Assembly (NCBI RefSeq): GCF_000332035.1 | Contig: NZ_ALVY01000204.1 | Location: forward strand, 1 to 42,586 | Reading direction: 5' to 3' | Length of the DNA stretch: 42,586 bases | From: Gloeocapsa sp. PCC 73106 | GTDB taxonomy: Bacteria; Cyanobacteriota; Cyanobacteriia; Cyanobacteriales; Gloeocapsaceae | Shown here: positions 26,231 to 34,663 of the stretch, in pieces | How the letters are laid out: each line of letters begins with the position of its first letter | Numbering within the stretch: position 1 is the stretch's first letter | The notes under the pieces: generated by a model | What the model saw: only the letters and a program-made list of their open reading frames with translations | Database searches by the model: none | Told to the model about the DNA's origin: nothing | Position numbers and translations under genes: made by a program

Positions 26231-27718
26231 TTAATTCTCTTTAGCCGTTTTGAGTAAAACTCTTTGTTGTTCTAAAATATCTTCTATATTGGTTCTAGAC
26301 AAGCGAACTACATAGTTAACCTTGATTTCTTCTAGTAAAGCGCTTAATAAATATTCTAGATTTTTCATACTGTTTTGAGCCTGAATTTCTGATCTCATAA
26401 CCATTCTGAATTTATTAATTATATTTTTGAGTAATTCATCAAATACTGGATCTTCTTCAACGACAATTTCTAAACTCCTGTATAAGCTTTGATAGACTTG
26501 CTTTGCTATTTGTTGGCTCACATTGCTACTAATTTGATTTCCCCCAGGTAACTGCTGTAAAGCTTGAAAAGCAGAGGATTCATTCAAACCTCTATTGATA
26601 CTATGATTCAGTAGCTGCTCAAAATCATCTTGTAACTTAGGCAATACATCTTTAACAACTAAATCAAAAATTAATTTAATTATTTCCCTCACTTCATCGA
26701 TATCATTTAAATCAATGTATTGTCGCTGATTAGATTCAATAAGAAAGTTAGTTAATTCTCCTCTGGTAATTGAACTTTGTAACTGATTAATAAGTTGAAT
26801 TACCACCACTTCTGTCACATCTTGAGCAATATTGGCAACCACACCTTGACTTACTTGTTTGCGAACGCGACTTAGATCTATTAACTCAGCTTGACTCAGA
26901 CGGATAACCACCGGAATGACGCGTAACCAGCGAAAAACAGGGATTAAGAAAAAGACATCATACCAACGCCAAAGCATAGCGTCAAACCAACTTATCCCGG
27001 TATAACGGCGACTAATATACCAAGTTCTCGCCAAAAACTCTAAACCAAAGATCACAAAAAAAGGAAAATCCAATAGACCAAAATAATCAACAGGTTTACC
27101 ATTTACGCCCACTGGGCGAAAGTAGTTAGTAGCGATAAGTGGTTCAATTTCCCTAGCGAAAAAATCCAACTCTTCCCGATAATTTTCCGAGAGATTTCCC
27201 GAGGACCAAAAAATATTAAAAGCTTGTGTCGCTGATGCGTTTTTATTATCAAAAATATGCAGACGCATTTTTCTTTTGATCCTTTCTAAAGTACCAGTTT
27301 TATTAGCAATTTGAAAAGGATTATCAAGGACCATTTCAGTACTTTTGTCCCGTAACTCAGCTAAAATAGGCTCAATTTTGCCTCCTGTTGCGATCGCTCT
27401 ATTTAATTCTGCAACGGTTCTTAAATAGTCACTGGTAAAGCGATGAGGTTCGATACCTTTAACCAAATCGTACCCAGGGGTAATATTAATGGGGAGAACT
27501 TTCAGAGGAGTAGGGGGTATTTTGTATTCTAAAACGCCCAATTTAAGGAATAATTGGACTCTTCCCTGAAGCCAAAAATCTCGCAAAGGAACATAACTCA
27601 GGTCAAAAAATACTAACATGAGATTAATTAAAGCTAGAATAGCCATGATCTTCTCAAACCAAAGACGACCAGGAGATTTATTAACTTTGGTCCCAGTTAC
27701 GCGATTAGTAATAATCAT
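26231..27718 (-). CDS. Membrane protein with a voltage-sensor-like segment, function unknown
   Basis: 495 residues, not a family I can name. One hydrophobic helix at about 22-40 is followed by about 170 mostly polar residues. Then come a helix at about 212-233 (PFFVIFGLEFLARTWYI) and a segment at about 251-274 with WYDVFFLIPVFRWLRVIPVV followed by IRLSQ. The acidic residue and Arg in the first, the Asp and Pro in the next, and regularly spaced Arg in the last resemble the S2-S3-S4 order of ion-channel voltage sensors, but no pore motif follows. The C-terminal ~210 residues are hydrophilic, helical and rich in Q, E and I/L/V, probably cytoplasmic. It starts 3 bases after the TetR gene and is likely its main target. 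Confidence 0.6.
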   Translation of the reverse strand: MIITNRVTGTKVNKSPGRLWFEKIMAILALINLMLVFFDLSYVPLRDFWLQGRVQLFLKLGVLEYKIPPTPLKVLPINITPGYDLVKGIEPHRFTSDYLRTVAELNRAIATGGKIEPILAELRDKSTEMVLDNPFQIANKTGTLERIKRKMRLHIFDNKNASATQAFNIFWSSGNLSENYREELDFFAREIEPLIATNYFRPVGVNGKPVDYFGLLDFPFFVIFGLEFLARTWYISRRYTGISWFDAMLWRWYDVFFLIPVFRWLRVIPVVIRLSQAELIDLSRVRKQVSQGVVANIAQDVTEVVVIQLINQLQSSITRGELTNFLIESNQRQYIDLNDIDEVREIIKLIFDLVVKDVLPKLQDDFEQLLNHSINRGLNESSAFQALQQLPGGNQISSNVSQQIAKQVYQSLYRSLEIVVEEDPVFDELLKNIINKFRMVMRSEIQAQNSMKNLEYLLSALLEEIKVNYVVRLSRTNIEDILEQQRVLLKTAKEN

Positions 27719-27721
27719 AGG

Positions 27722-28366
27722 TTATTTAGATGGAGCTAAGACACCGTGAAGAAAGATATCAGCAATTCCTTCAGCCATTTCTTGTAAAGCTTGGGGAGAA
27801 GCATCAGGATCTATAATAGTCTGATTAGAGAAACCAGCGATCGCGAACATTCCCAGAAAAACTTGAGCGACGATTTTAGGATTAGTGCGACGATAGATCC
27901 CTTTATCCATAGCGGTTTGGAAAAAAGCTTCAGCGACGCTAGTCATTTTGCTAATTACTTCGATTTGAATGCGATCGCGTAAATCGGGGTGAAACTGGGC
28001 TTCTATGAAACAAACGCGCAGCAAATCATTACTTTCTCTCATCCTTAACATTCTTTTGCGCATTACCTTAGCTACGGCTTGATAATTTTCCATTTCGCTT
28101 AATTCTGTCAGTAAATCTGTGAGAATTTCCACCCATCCTGTCGTCACCACTTCTACGAGGATAGACTTTTTATTGGGAAAATAACGAAAGAGAGTTCCTT
28201 CGGCGATCTTAGCGGCGGTCGCGATATCTTTAGTTGTAGCGCCATCGAAACCTTCCTTAGCGAATAAGCGCAATGCCTCTTTTAGAATACACTCACGCGT
28301 TTTTTCTTCTTTAGGACTTTTCTTGGAGAGATCTCTAACTAATTCTTTGGTACCAAAAACTTGCAT
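27722..28366 (-). CDS. TetR/AcrR family transcriptional regulator
   Basis: 214 residues. The N-terminal TetR HTH is complete: TRECILKEALRLFAKEGFDG, then ATTKDIATAAKIAEGTLFRY and FPNKKSILVEV (about 23-73). The C-terminal ligand-binding helical domain is divergent, as usual, so the effector cannot be predicted. It is the first gene of a pair with the membrane protein (3-bp gap). Two related palindromes lie in the 109-bp divergent gap to the M16 gene and are candidate operators. It may therefore regulate both directions. Confidence 0.9.
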   Translation of the reverse strand: MQVFGTKELVRDLSKKSPKEEKTRECILKEALRLFAKEGFDGATTKDIATAAKIAEGTLFRYFPNKKSILVEVVTTGWVEILTDLLTELSEMENYQAVAKVMRKRMLRMRESNDLLRVCFIEAQFHPDLRDRIQIEVISKMTSVAEAFFQTAMDKGIYRRTNPKIVAQVFLGMFAIAGFSNQTIIDPDASPQALQEMAEGIADIFLHGVLAPSK

Positions 28367-28393
28367 AATAGATAGTAATCAAGTAAGGTGCTT

Positions 28394-28430
28394 TTTCTTT
28401 AGGAATTTATTGCTATTTTCTTAAAGAAAT
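28394..28430. promoter_or_regulatory. Candidate TetR operators in the tetR-M16 gap
   Basis: A perfect 13-bp palindrome TTTCTT-A-AAGAAA occupies 28417-28429. An imperfect relative, TTTCTT-T-AGGAAT, lies at 28394-28406, 23 bp away centre to centre. The pair sits 28-64 bp upstream of the tetR start, where autorepression would act. Confidence 0.45.
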
Positions 28431-28475
28431 GAGGTCAATTTCAGCCTAGCTTCACACATTGTTATTTATGAGCCA

Positions 28476-29993
28476 ATGCCTAATTCTAATGTATTCAAGA
28501 AGTTTTTGCCCAAGATTTTAGTTTTATTATTATGGTTTTCACTCGGATTACCCAGTCAAGCCGAAACGATTCAACCCTATTTAAACCAAGTACAAGAACG
28601 TTTTAGCGAATTTTCCTTGGATAATGGCATCAAGTTTATCATTTTGGTAAATCATCAAGCCCCCGTCATCTCTTTTGTCACCTACGCTAACGTGGGAGGA
28701 GTAGACGAACCTGAGGGAAAAACAGGGGTTGCACATTTTTTAGAGCATTTAGCCTTTAAAGGTACCACCAAAATTGGCACTACCGATTATTCAGCCGAAA
28801 AAGAAATTTTAACGCATTTAGACGAAGTGTACCAGGAAATTAAACAAGCTCAAACGAGTAACAATCAAGCTAAACTCAAACAATTAAACACACAATGGGA
28901 GAAACTGGAACAACAAGCCCTTAGTTACGTTAAACAGAACGAATTCGGGCAAATTGTCGAAACAGAAGGGGGTACAGGCTTAAATGCAGTGACCAGCGCC
29001 GATTATACCGCCTATTTTTATAACTTTCCGGCAAATAAATTAGAATTGTGGATGTCTCTAGAGTCAGAAAGATTTTTAGAACCGGTATTCCGGGAATTTT
29101 ATACCGAAAAGAACGTTATTTTAGAAGAACGTCGCTTACGTACGGATAATTCCCCCATCGGTCAGATGATCGAAGCCTTTTTAGACGAAGCTTTTACCCT
29201 ACATCCCTATAAACGTCCAGTGATTGGCTACAACCAAGACATTCGCAATCTAACTAGATCAGATGTAGAGGAATTTTTTCAAACCTACTATACCCCCAAT
29301 AATCTGACCATCGCTATAGTGGGAGATGTAGACCCAGAAGAAGTCGAGCAATTAGCCCAAATTTATTTTAGTCGCTATCTTTTAAAACCAGAACCTCCCC
29401 AACTGGAAATAGTTGAACCTCCCCAAAGCGTCACCCGTGAAGTAAACTTAACCCTGTCTTCTCAACCTTGGTATCTGGAGGGTTATCATCGTCCTAGTCT
29501 CAGGGATAAAGATCACGTAGTGTACGAAGTTATTACAGGTCTACTCAGTGGCGGTCGTACTTCTCGCTTGTATCAATCCCTGGTAGAGAAACAACAAGTA
29601 GCTTTAGCCGCCCAAAGTTTCAACGGCTTTCCTGGAGAAAAATATCCCAATTTGATCTTATTTTACGCCCTGAGCGCCCCGGGGCACAGCCTCGCCGAGG
29701 TAGAAACAGCGATGAGAAGAGAAATTGAACGCTTTTATTTAGAACCAGTGACGGAAACAGAGCTAGAAAAAGTCAAAACCAACCTCAAAGCCGATTTACT
29801 GCGAAGTTTGGATAGTAATTCGGGTATGGCGCGTTTATTAGTCGAGTACGAGGTTAAAACCGGAAGCTGGCAAAATTTGTTTACAGATTTAGACAAACTA
29901 ACCCAAGTTACCCCCGCAGACGTGCAAAGAGTAGCAAAAGCAACCTTTACACCAGAGAATAGAACGATAGGACGAATATTATCTGACAATTAA
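28476..29993 (+). CDS. M16 family zinc peptidase, catalytic subunit
   Basis: 505-residue pitrilysin-type protease. An N-terminal signal-like helix (FLPKILVLLLWFSLGLPSQA, about 10-29) indicates export or membrane anchoring. The inverted zinc motif HFLEH (H87, E90, H91) is intact, with the downstream Glu in REFYTEKNVILEE as probable third ligand. An insertion of about 40 helical residues (about 108-150) follows the active-site helix. The C-terminal M16 domain has LTIAIVGDVDPEE and GLLSGGRTSRLYQ. Its stop overlaps the start of a second M16 gene by one base (TAATG), the usual arrangement of two-subunit bacterial M16 peptidases. No obvious ribosome-binding site precedes the start. Confidence 0.9.
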   Translation: MPNSNVFKKFLPKILVLLLWFSLGLPSQAETIQPYLNQVQERFSEFSLDNGIKFIILVNHQAPVISFVTYANVGGVDEPEGKTGVAHFLEHLAFKGTTKIGTTDYSAEKEILTHLDEVYQEIKQAQTSNNQAKLKQLNTQWEKLEQQALSYVKQNEFGQIVETEGGTGLNAVTSADYTAYFYNFPANKLELWMSLESERFLEPVFREFYTEKNVILEERRLRTDNSPIGQMIEAFLDEAFTLHPYKRPVIGYNQDIRNLTRSDVEEFFQTYYTPNNLTIAIVGDVDPEEVEQLAQIYFSRYLLKPEPPQLEIVEPPQSVTREVNLTLSSQPWYLEGYHRPSLRDKDHVVYEVITGLLSGGRTSRLYQSLVEKQQVALAAQSFNGFPGEKYPNLILFYALSAPGHSLAEVETAMRREIERFYLEPVTETELEKVKTNLKADLLRSLDSNSGMARLLVEYEVKTGSWQNLFTDLDKLTQVTPADVQRVAKATFTPENRTIGRILSDN

Positions 29994-31453
29994 TGATGCT
30001 CAAATATTGGAAATTATTGGCTTGGCTCACCCTGGGTATAGCGATCGCCCAATTCTGCTTCTGGAATAGCCCTGCTTCTGCAAAAATACCAGAACATTAC
30101 ACCGATTTGCAATTTCCCCCTTTGGAGGAGGTAACTTTTCCCGATTATCAACGCTATCAATTAAAAAATGGTCTAGTAGTGTATTTAATTGAAGACCATG
30201 AATTGCCTTTAATTACTGGTAATGCACTAATCAGAGGTGGTTCCAGACTAGAAAGTCCCACACAAGTAGGTTTAGGAGAGTTAACGGGAATAGTTTGGCG
30301 TAGCGGAGGAACTCAACTGCATTCTCCAGAAGAAATCAATCTCATCTTGGAACAAAAAGCGGCGACGATTGAATCTAGCGTGGGTACAGCTGGTGCTAAC
30401 TTGTATTTTAACGCTTTGAGTGCGGATTTAGAGTCTGTTTTGGCTTTATTTGCCGAAATCATGCGCTATCCTGCTTTTGATCCAGAACAACTAGACCAAG
30501 CTAAACTGCAAATGCGCGGCGGTATTGCTCGTCGCAATGACAACCCAGGAGCTATAGCTAGTAGGGAATTCGCCAAATTGATCTATGGAGACCAAAGTCC
30601 CTACGCTCGTACCGTAGAATATCAAACCTTAGAACCAATCCAAAGAGAAGATTTACTCAAATTCTACCAAACCTACGTTCGCCCAGATCAAGTAATTCTG
30701 GGAATAGTGGGGGATTTTGATTCTCGAAAAATCAAGAGTTTAATCGCTGAGAATTTTGCAGATTGGCGTGTGGAGACTCCCTCAACTATATACCCCCTTC
30801 CTACCGCTACGCAAAATTATACCAAGGGCGTATTTTTAGTCGATCAACCCCAATTAACTCAGAGTAATATTCTCTTGGGACATCTTGGGGGTAAATTTGA
30901 TGACCCAGATTATCCCGCTTTGACGGTGGTGAATGGGTTACTCAATGGTTTCGGAGGACGTCTATTTCAAGAAGTGCGATCGCGTCAGGGTTTAGCTTAT
31001 TCTGTCTATGGTTTATGGACTCCCAGATACGATTTCCCGGGACTATTTATCTTGGGGGGACAAACGCGCTCGGAAACCACCGTACCCTTTATTAAATCAC
31101 TGTTAGTAGAAGTAGAAAAGTTGCGCGATCGCCCCGTTACTACAGCAGAATTAGACTACGCTAAAAACTCTATTTTGAATTCTTTTGTCTTTGAATTTGA
31201 AGAAGCAAGTCAAACCCTATCCCGACTGATGTCCTACGAATACTATGGCTACCCTAAAGATTTTATTTTCAAATATCAACAAGCGATCCAAGCAACCACC
31301 ATCGCCGACGTGCAAAGAGTCGCGCAAAAGCATTTACAACCAGATAATCTTTTGATTCTAGTAGTAGGGAATAAACAAGCGATTCAACCGTCTCTAGCTG
31401 ATTTGAACCGCGATCTGAAAATTGTCGATATTAGTATCCCTGAACCGAGTTAA
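29993..31453 (+). CDS. M16 family peptidase-like partner lacking the zinc motif
   Basis: 486 residues with an N-terminal signal helix (LLAWLTLGIAIAQFCFW, about 7-23, then SPASA). The fold matches the upstream protease, but where HxxEH should stand the sequence is GLGELTGIVWRSGG, so zinc cannot bind. The C-terminal half keeps the substrate-clamp features GLLNGFGGRLFQEVRSRQGL (with R/Y motif SRQGLAYSVYG). In two-subunit M16 peptidases the inactive subunit provides this part and pairs with the active one. Two ATGs stand in a row (29993 and 29996); either may be used. Confidence 0.88.
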   Translation: MMLKYWKLLAWLTLGIAIAQFCFWNSPASAKIPEHYTDLQFPPLEEVTFPDYQRYQLKNGLVVYLIEDHELPLITGNALIRGGSRLESPTQVGLGELTGIVWRSGGTQLHSPEEINLILEQKAATIESSVGTAGANLYFNALSADLESVLALFAEIMRYPAFDPEQLDQAKLQMRGGIARRNDNPGAIASREFAKLIYGDQSPYARTVEYQTLEPIQREDLLKFYQTYVRPDQVILGIVGDFDSRKIKSLIAENFADWRVETPSTIYPLPTATQNYTKGVFLVDQPQLTQSNILLGHLGGKFDDPDYPALTVVNGLLNGFGGRLFQEVRSRQGLAYSVYGLWTPRYDFPGLFILGGQTRSETTVPFIKSLLVEVEKLRDRPVTTAELDYAKNSILNSFVFEFEEASQTLSRLMSYEYYGYPKDFIFKYQQAIQATTIADVQRVAQKHLQPDNLLILVVGNKQAIQPSLADLNRDLKIVDISIPEPS

Positions 31454-31466
31454 AGTTAACTTTTTC
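31448..31466 (+). terminator. Weak hairpin after the M16 pair
   Basis: AGTTAA-AG-TTAACT (31448-31461) overlaps the stop codon and is followed by TTTTC. Stem is short and A+T-rich, so it is only a candidate terminator. Confidence 0.35.
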
Positions 31467-31470
31467 TTTC

Positions 31471-31500
31471 TTGACAAGGACATTCTCAAAATGGGAATAT
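31471..31500 (+). promoter_or_regulatory. Promoter of the higBA-type pair
   Basis: A perfect TTGACA (31471-31476) is followed by A+T-rich bases ending in AATATAA (31494-31500), 18 bases before the start codon. The imperfect palindrome ATTCTC-AAAAT-GGGAAT lies between, a possible antitoxin operator. Confidence 0.45.
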
Positions 31501-31517
31501 AAAGAGATAGTATTCAA

Positions 31518-31820
31518 ATGCACGTAATTAGTAAGAAGCGGTTAAAAGATTTTTATCAGACTTATCCCAATGCGAAGGTGGCTCTGAATAATTGGTATAG
31601 AATTGCTAGTAAAACTTTGTGGACGAATCTTGTAGAAGTCCAGCAAACCTATCGAGACGCTGAAGCTGTGGGGAATTTTACTGTTTTTAATCTTAAGGGA
31701 AATTCAATTCGACTGATTGTGCTAATTGATTACAAAAACTCTATAATCTTTGTTCGTCATGTTTTAACTCATGCTCAATACGATAAAGAGGGATGGAAGA
31801 AAGATGGTTGGTTTCAATGA
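31518..31820 (+). CDS. higB: HigB-type mRNA interferase toxin
   Basis: 100 residues. MHVISKKRLKDFYQTYPNAK, WYRIASKTLWTNLVEVQQTY, NFTVFNLKGNSIRLIVLIDY and IIFVRHVLTHAQYDK match the HigB (PF09907-type) RelE-fold toxin, which cuts ribosome-bound mRNA. The conserved Arg, His and Tyr near the C-terminus are present. The toxin precedes the antitoxin gene and overlaps it by 17 bases, the order typical of higBA. Confidence 0.88.
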   Translation: MHVISKKRLKDFYQTYPNAKVALNNWYRIASKTLWTNLVEVQQTYRDAEAVGNFTVFNLKGNSIRLIVLIDYKNSIIFVRHVLTHAQYDKEGWKKDGWFQ

Positions 31821-32199
31821 AGAGTTTTATGGTTTACTTTTAAGAGAATATCTTCCCAGGATTATCACTTCGGAACAAGAAAATGAAAAGGCTCTTTCTC
31901 AAATAGAAAAACTAATGTTTAAAGAGAACCGAACCTCTGAAGAGGACACTCTTTACTTGCTTCTTGTTCACCTTGTAGAAGCTTACGAAGAATCAGAGTA
32001 TCACATTGAATCGACTTCACCCCATGAGGCTCTTAAACATCTTATGGTGGAACAGAGGCTTAGAAAAAAAGACTTGGAGGATATTATAGGATCTCAAGAG
32101 ACTGTCTCGGAAATTATCAACGGAAAAAGAAGGATTAGCACAGACCAAGCAAAGAACCTTGCTGCTTTATTTGGTGTATCTCCAGCAGTTTTTATTTAA
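31804..32199 (+). CDS. higA: HigA-type HTH antitoxin
   Basis: 131 residues from the ATG at 31804, preferred over an upstream start at 31771 because GGAAGAAAG precedes it and the earlier part lies inside the toxin. An N-terminal helical part likely binds the toxin. The C-terminal XRE-type HTH is KKDLEDIIGSQETVSEIING, then KRRISTDQAKNLAALFGVSP (about 85-127). HigA proteins repress their own promoter and neutralise HigB. Confidence 0.88.
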   Translation: MVGFNEEFYGLLLREYLPRIITSEQENEKALSQIEKLMFKENRTSEEDTLYLLLVHLVEAYEESEYHIESTSPHEALKHLMVEQRLRKKDLEDIIGSQETVSEIINGKRRISTDQAKNLAALFGVSPAVFI

Positions 32200-32242
32200 C
32201 ATCCTGTTTCAAAGAGAGCAAGAGCTTAGGGAGGATTTTATG

Positions 32243-32464
32243 CTACTTAATAATTTCGTCGTATTGATTAGAGTCTTCTGGTAACTCTTGCATCTTCATC
32301 AACACATCCGCCAAAGTTTCTCTATCTAACCATTGATGACGTTCTGTGGTATAGTCTCCTTTGCCGGGACTAAAATATTGAATAAACCGAATAGTATCGG
32401 CAACTCCTAAAGAATTGATTAAAGCTTCATAGCCTTGTTTGATAATTTCAGTTTGGGTTTTCAT
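32243..32464 (-). CDS. Small protein paired with a PIN gene, possible antitoxin
   Basis: 73 residues from the ATG at 32464 (another ATG precedes at 32467). No family recognised. It begins MKTQTEIIKQGYEALINSLG and has the acidic C-terminus ELPEDSNQYDEIIK. It starts inside the end of the PIN gene (20-base overlap), which strongly suggests a functional pair, here with the putative toxin first. The segment ADTIRFIQYFSPGKGDYT recurs in my memory of small cyanobacterial PIN partners, but I cannot confirm a named family. Confidence 0.6.
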   Translation of the reverse strand: MKTQTEIIKQGYEALINSLGVADTIRFIQYFSPGKGDYTTERHQWLDRETLADVLMKMQELPEDSNQYDEIIK

Positions 32465-32933
32465 CATTGCTTTCCTCTGCTTGTGTTATTTCAGCTAGCC
32501 ATTGAACAGGATTGTTAATCAAAACGTTAATTAATTGAGAGTTTTTTTGAGCTTTTTTGAAGAGCCTATCATCTGTTGTGAGAAATACATCAGCCTGACT
32601 TCTTTCGGCGCTGGCGATGTGAGTGGCATCATAGTCAGAAAATCCTAATTTTTTGAGTTCGGCGGCTCTGTTTTCAATAAAGGCACTATTAATAACTTTA
32701 ATTTTAGCAATGTCGAGTAATTTTTTGACATTTTGTTGTCTTTCCCAATTGGGTATTTGATTTAATTCAGCGATTAAAGCACTACTATTAATAAGTTTCC
32801 AAGTCGCCCCTTGACACTGACTCAGAATTGTCATAACTGCTTGTGCTTCTAAATAAATACGAGATTGTCTTTGGTCATCAAACGGACGATTTAAACAACA
32901 AGCATCAAGATAGATTTTATATTGTTTGCCCAT
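32448..32933 (-). CDS. PIN-domain protein, probable toxin
   Basis: 161 residues. YKIYLDACCLNRPFDDQRQS holds the first Asp of the PIN site, the INSSALIAELNQIPN region the Glu, LGFSDYDATHIASAERSQAD the paired acidic residues, and VFLTTDDRLFKKA the last Asp. The CLNRPFDD variant marks a PIN subgroup distinct from the VapC at 20401-20796. It is divergent from obg, with 72 bp between the starts, and overlaps the small gene downstream by 20 bases. Confidence 0.8.
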   Translation of the reverse strand: MGKQYKIYLDACCLNRPFDDQRQSRIYLEAQAVMTILSQCQGATWKLINSSALIAELNQIPNWERQQNVKKLLDIAKIKVINSAFIENRAAELKKLGFSDYDATHIASAERSQADVFLTTDDRLFKKAQKNSQLINVLINNPVQWLAEITQAEESNDENPN

Positions 32934-33005
32934 GGTAGTAAAAAAAGATGGTTACAGATACAGTTATTATGATTTGAGACTGTGTTTAGATTTTAAGTAG
33001 ATGTC

Positions 33006-34004
33006 ATGCAATTTATCGATCAAGCCGAAATTGAAGTTTATGGAGGAAAGGGAGGGGACGGAATCGTTGCTTTTCGCCGTGAAAAATACGTACCCGCAGG
33101 GGGACCCGCAGGAGGTAACGGTGGTAAGGGTGGTTCAGTAATTTTAATGGCAGTGACCAATCTGCAAACCTTGCTGGATTTCCACTACGCACGTACTTTT
33201 CAAGCCGAAGATGGTAAACGAGGAGGTCCCAATAACTGTACTGGTGCTGGAGGGAGCGATCGCCTGATCGAAGTCCCATGTGGTACTCTTGTACTTGATA
33301 TTGATACTGAGTCAGTTTTGGGAGATTTAGTTAGTGAAGGTCAAACCCTCTGCGTCGCCCAAGGAGGTAAAGGAGGTTTAGGTAATCGTCACTTCCTGAG
33401 TAATCAAAACCGTGCTCCTGAATACGCTTTACCTGGTTTAGCTGGAGAATATCGCCGTTTGCGTCTAGAGTTAAAATTGCTAGCGGAAGTAGGTATTATT
33501 GGTCTACCCAACGCGGGTAAATCTACCCTGATCTCTGCTTTATCTTCAGCGCGTCCCAAAATAGCGGATTATCCCTTTACTACCTTAATTCCGAATCTGG
33601 GAGTGGTGCGTAAACCCACCGGAGACGGTACGGTTTTTGCCGATATCCCAGGTTTAATCGCTGGCGCCCACCAAGGGGTAGGTTTAGGGCACGATTTTCT
33701 CCGTCATATCGAACGTACCCGTCTGTTACTGCATCTGGTGGACATAACGAGTAGCGATCCCATTGCTGATTATCAAATTATTCAACAAGAATTAAGCGCT
33801 TACGGAAGGGGATTGAGCGATCGCCATCAAATTATCGCCCTCAATAAAATTGACGCGACCTCAAGCCAACTAGTCGCTCAAATTACGTCTGAACTAGGAC
33901 AATTAACCCCTGTTCCTATTTTTGCTATTTCTGCGGTTACTCGTACCGGTTTAGACGTTCTTTTAGCTACCGTTTGGGAGACCTTAGATCATAATATAAT
34001 TTAA
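33006..34004 (+). CDS. obg: Obg/CgtA GTPase
   Basis: 332-residue ribosome-associated GTPase involved in late 50S assembly and stress control. The glycine-rich Obg fold is at about 1-158 ([39 protein letters not shown]). The G domain has G1 GLPNAGKST (about 166-174), G2/switch I in [13 protein letters not shown]3 [12 protein letters not shown]4 NKID and G5 SAVT. There is no C-terminal OCT extension. A tRNA-His gene lies antisense just downstream. Confidence 0.95.
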   Translation: MQFIDQAEIEVYGGKGGDGIVAFRREKYVPAGGPAGGNGGKGGSVILMAVTNLQTLLDFHYARTFQAEDGKRGGPNNCTGAGGSDRLIEVPCGTLVLDIDTESVLGDLVSEGQTLCVAQGGKGGLGNRHFLSNQNRAPEYALPGLAGEYRRLRLELKLLAEVGIIGLPNAGKSTLISALSSARPKIADYPFTTLIPNLGVVRKPTGDGTVFADIPGLIAGAHQGVGLGHDFLRHIERTRLLLHLVDITSSDPIADYQIIQQELSAYGRGLSDRHQIIALNKIDATSSQLVAQITSELGQLTPVPIFAISAVTRTGLDVLLATVWETLDHNII

Positions 34005-34007
34005 GAG

Positions 34008-34081
34008 GGCGAACGAGGGGACTTGAACCCCCGAGTGGTGGAATCACAATCCACTGCCTTAACCACTTGGCTACGCTCGCC
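34008..34081 (-). tRNA. tRNA-His (GTG anticodon)
   Basis: On the minus strand the acceptor arms GCGAGCG (34080-34074) and CGTTCGC (34015-34009) pair with one G-T. The D arm has AGCCAAGTGGTTAAGGC, the anticodon arm GTGGA-TTGTGAT-TCCAC gives GTG, and the T arm is GGGGG-TTCAAGT-CCCC. A genome-encoded G at -1 (34081) opposite the discriminator C is the identity mark of tRNA-His. No CCA is encoded. Confidence 0.95.
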
Positions 34082-34143
34082 ATACACTCAGAAATTATAG
34101 CATTAAAAAAGTCAAATAAACCGACTAGGAAAAAAATATCTTG

Positions 34144-34524
34144 ATGCAAGCCTCAAAATTAATCTGGAAAATTGGCGGCGTTACCCTAGGAGTAATGGGA
34201 GGACTACTTATATTGAGCAATCCCGGACAACATGCTTACGAAGATTACGCAACCACTACCTTAGTCACTTATGTAAAAGAGGATGTCTGCAGCAAAGCTA
34301 CCCCAGAAGGTATAGAGTTCATAACATCCCACTGTAAATCTTTGGTAGATGTATCTCGTCCCCAAATCGAAGAAGTAATCTCTAATAAAACCCAGAGACA
34401 AAATTTTTGGTTGTTTAGCATTTATGAAACTGATTTATCTTTTTTTGAGCCTTTACCTAGTTATCGTTTTCACACTTTAGGTCTATTTCAACAATTTTAT
34501 GTGTATAACCAGGAAGAACTATAG
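34144..34524 (+). CDS. DUF4359-like small exported protein
   Basis: 126 residues from the ATG at 34144 (TTG one codon upstream). A signal or anchor helix at about 8-22 (IGGVTLGVMGGLLIL) is followed by NPGQHAYEDYATTTLVTYVK and two cysteines (DVCSKATP, SHCKSL) that could form a disulfide in the periplasm, then DLSFFEPLPSYRFHTLGLFQ near the end. This fits the DUF4359 pattern of small proteins known mainly from cyanobacteria; function unknown. Its CTA-TAG end abuts copy B of the MITE-like repeat. Confidence 0.7.
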   Translation: MQASKLIWKIGGVTLGVMGGLLILSNPGQHAYEDYATTTLVTYVKEDVCSKATPEGIEFITSHCKSLVDVSRPQIEEVISNKTQRQNFWLFSIYETDLSFFEPLPSYRFHTLGLFQQFYVYNQEEL

Positions 34525-34632
34525 TTATAGCGCGGAGCGCAGGGGAAAGGGGAAGGGGGAAAGGGGAAAGGTAGACGCTTATAATTATTTGAGCGGTTTC
34601 AATTGTCCTAAACTTACCTTCTCTTGCTATAA
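34525..34632 (+). repeat. MITE-like repeat, copy B
   Basis: About 108 bp, reverse orientation to copy A (23219-23319). Ends TTATAGC and GCTATAA are inverted repeats. The right-hand ~60 bases are nearly identical to copy A; the purine-rich tract is a few bases longer. It begins on the base after the DUF4359 stop codon and ends 31 bases before the cupin gene, so it separates the two and may hold the cupin promoter. Confidence 0.8.
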
Positions 34633-34663
34633 AATAAAAGTATCTATCGTTCGGTAACTTTCT

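Noticed and set aside
33967-34149. 60-codon minus-strand frame over the obg 3' end
   Set aside because: It is a translation of the tRNA-His gene and flanks; no ribosome-binding site.
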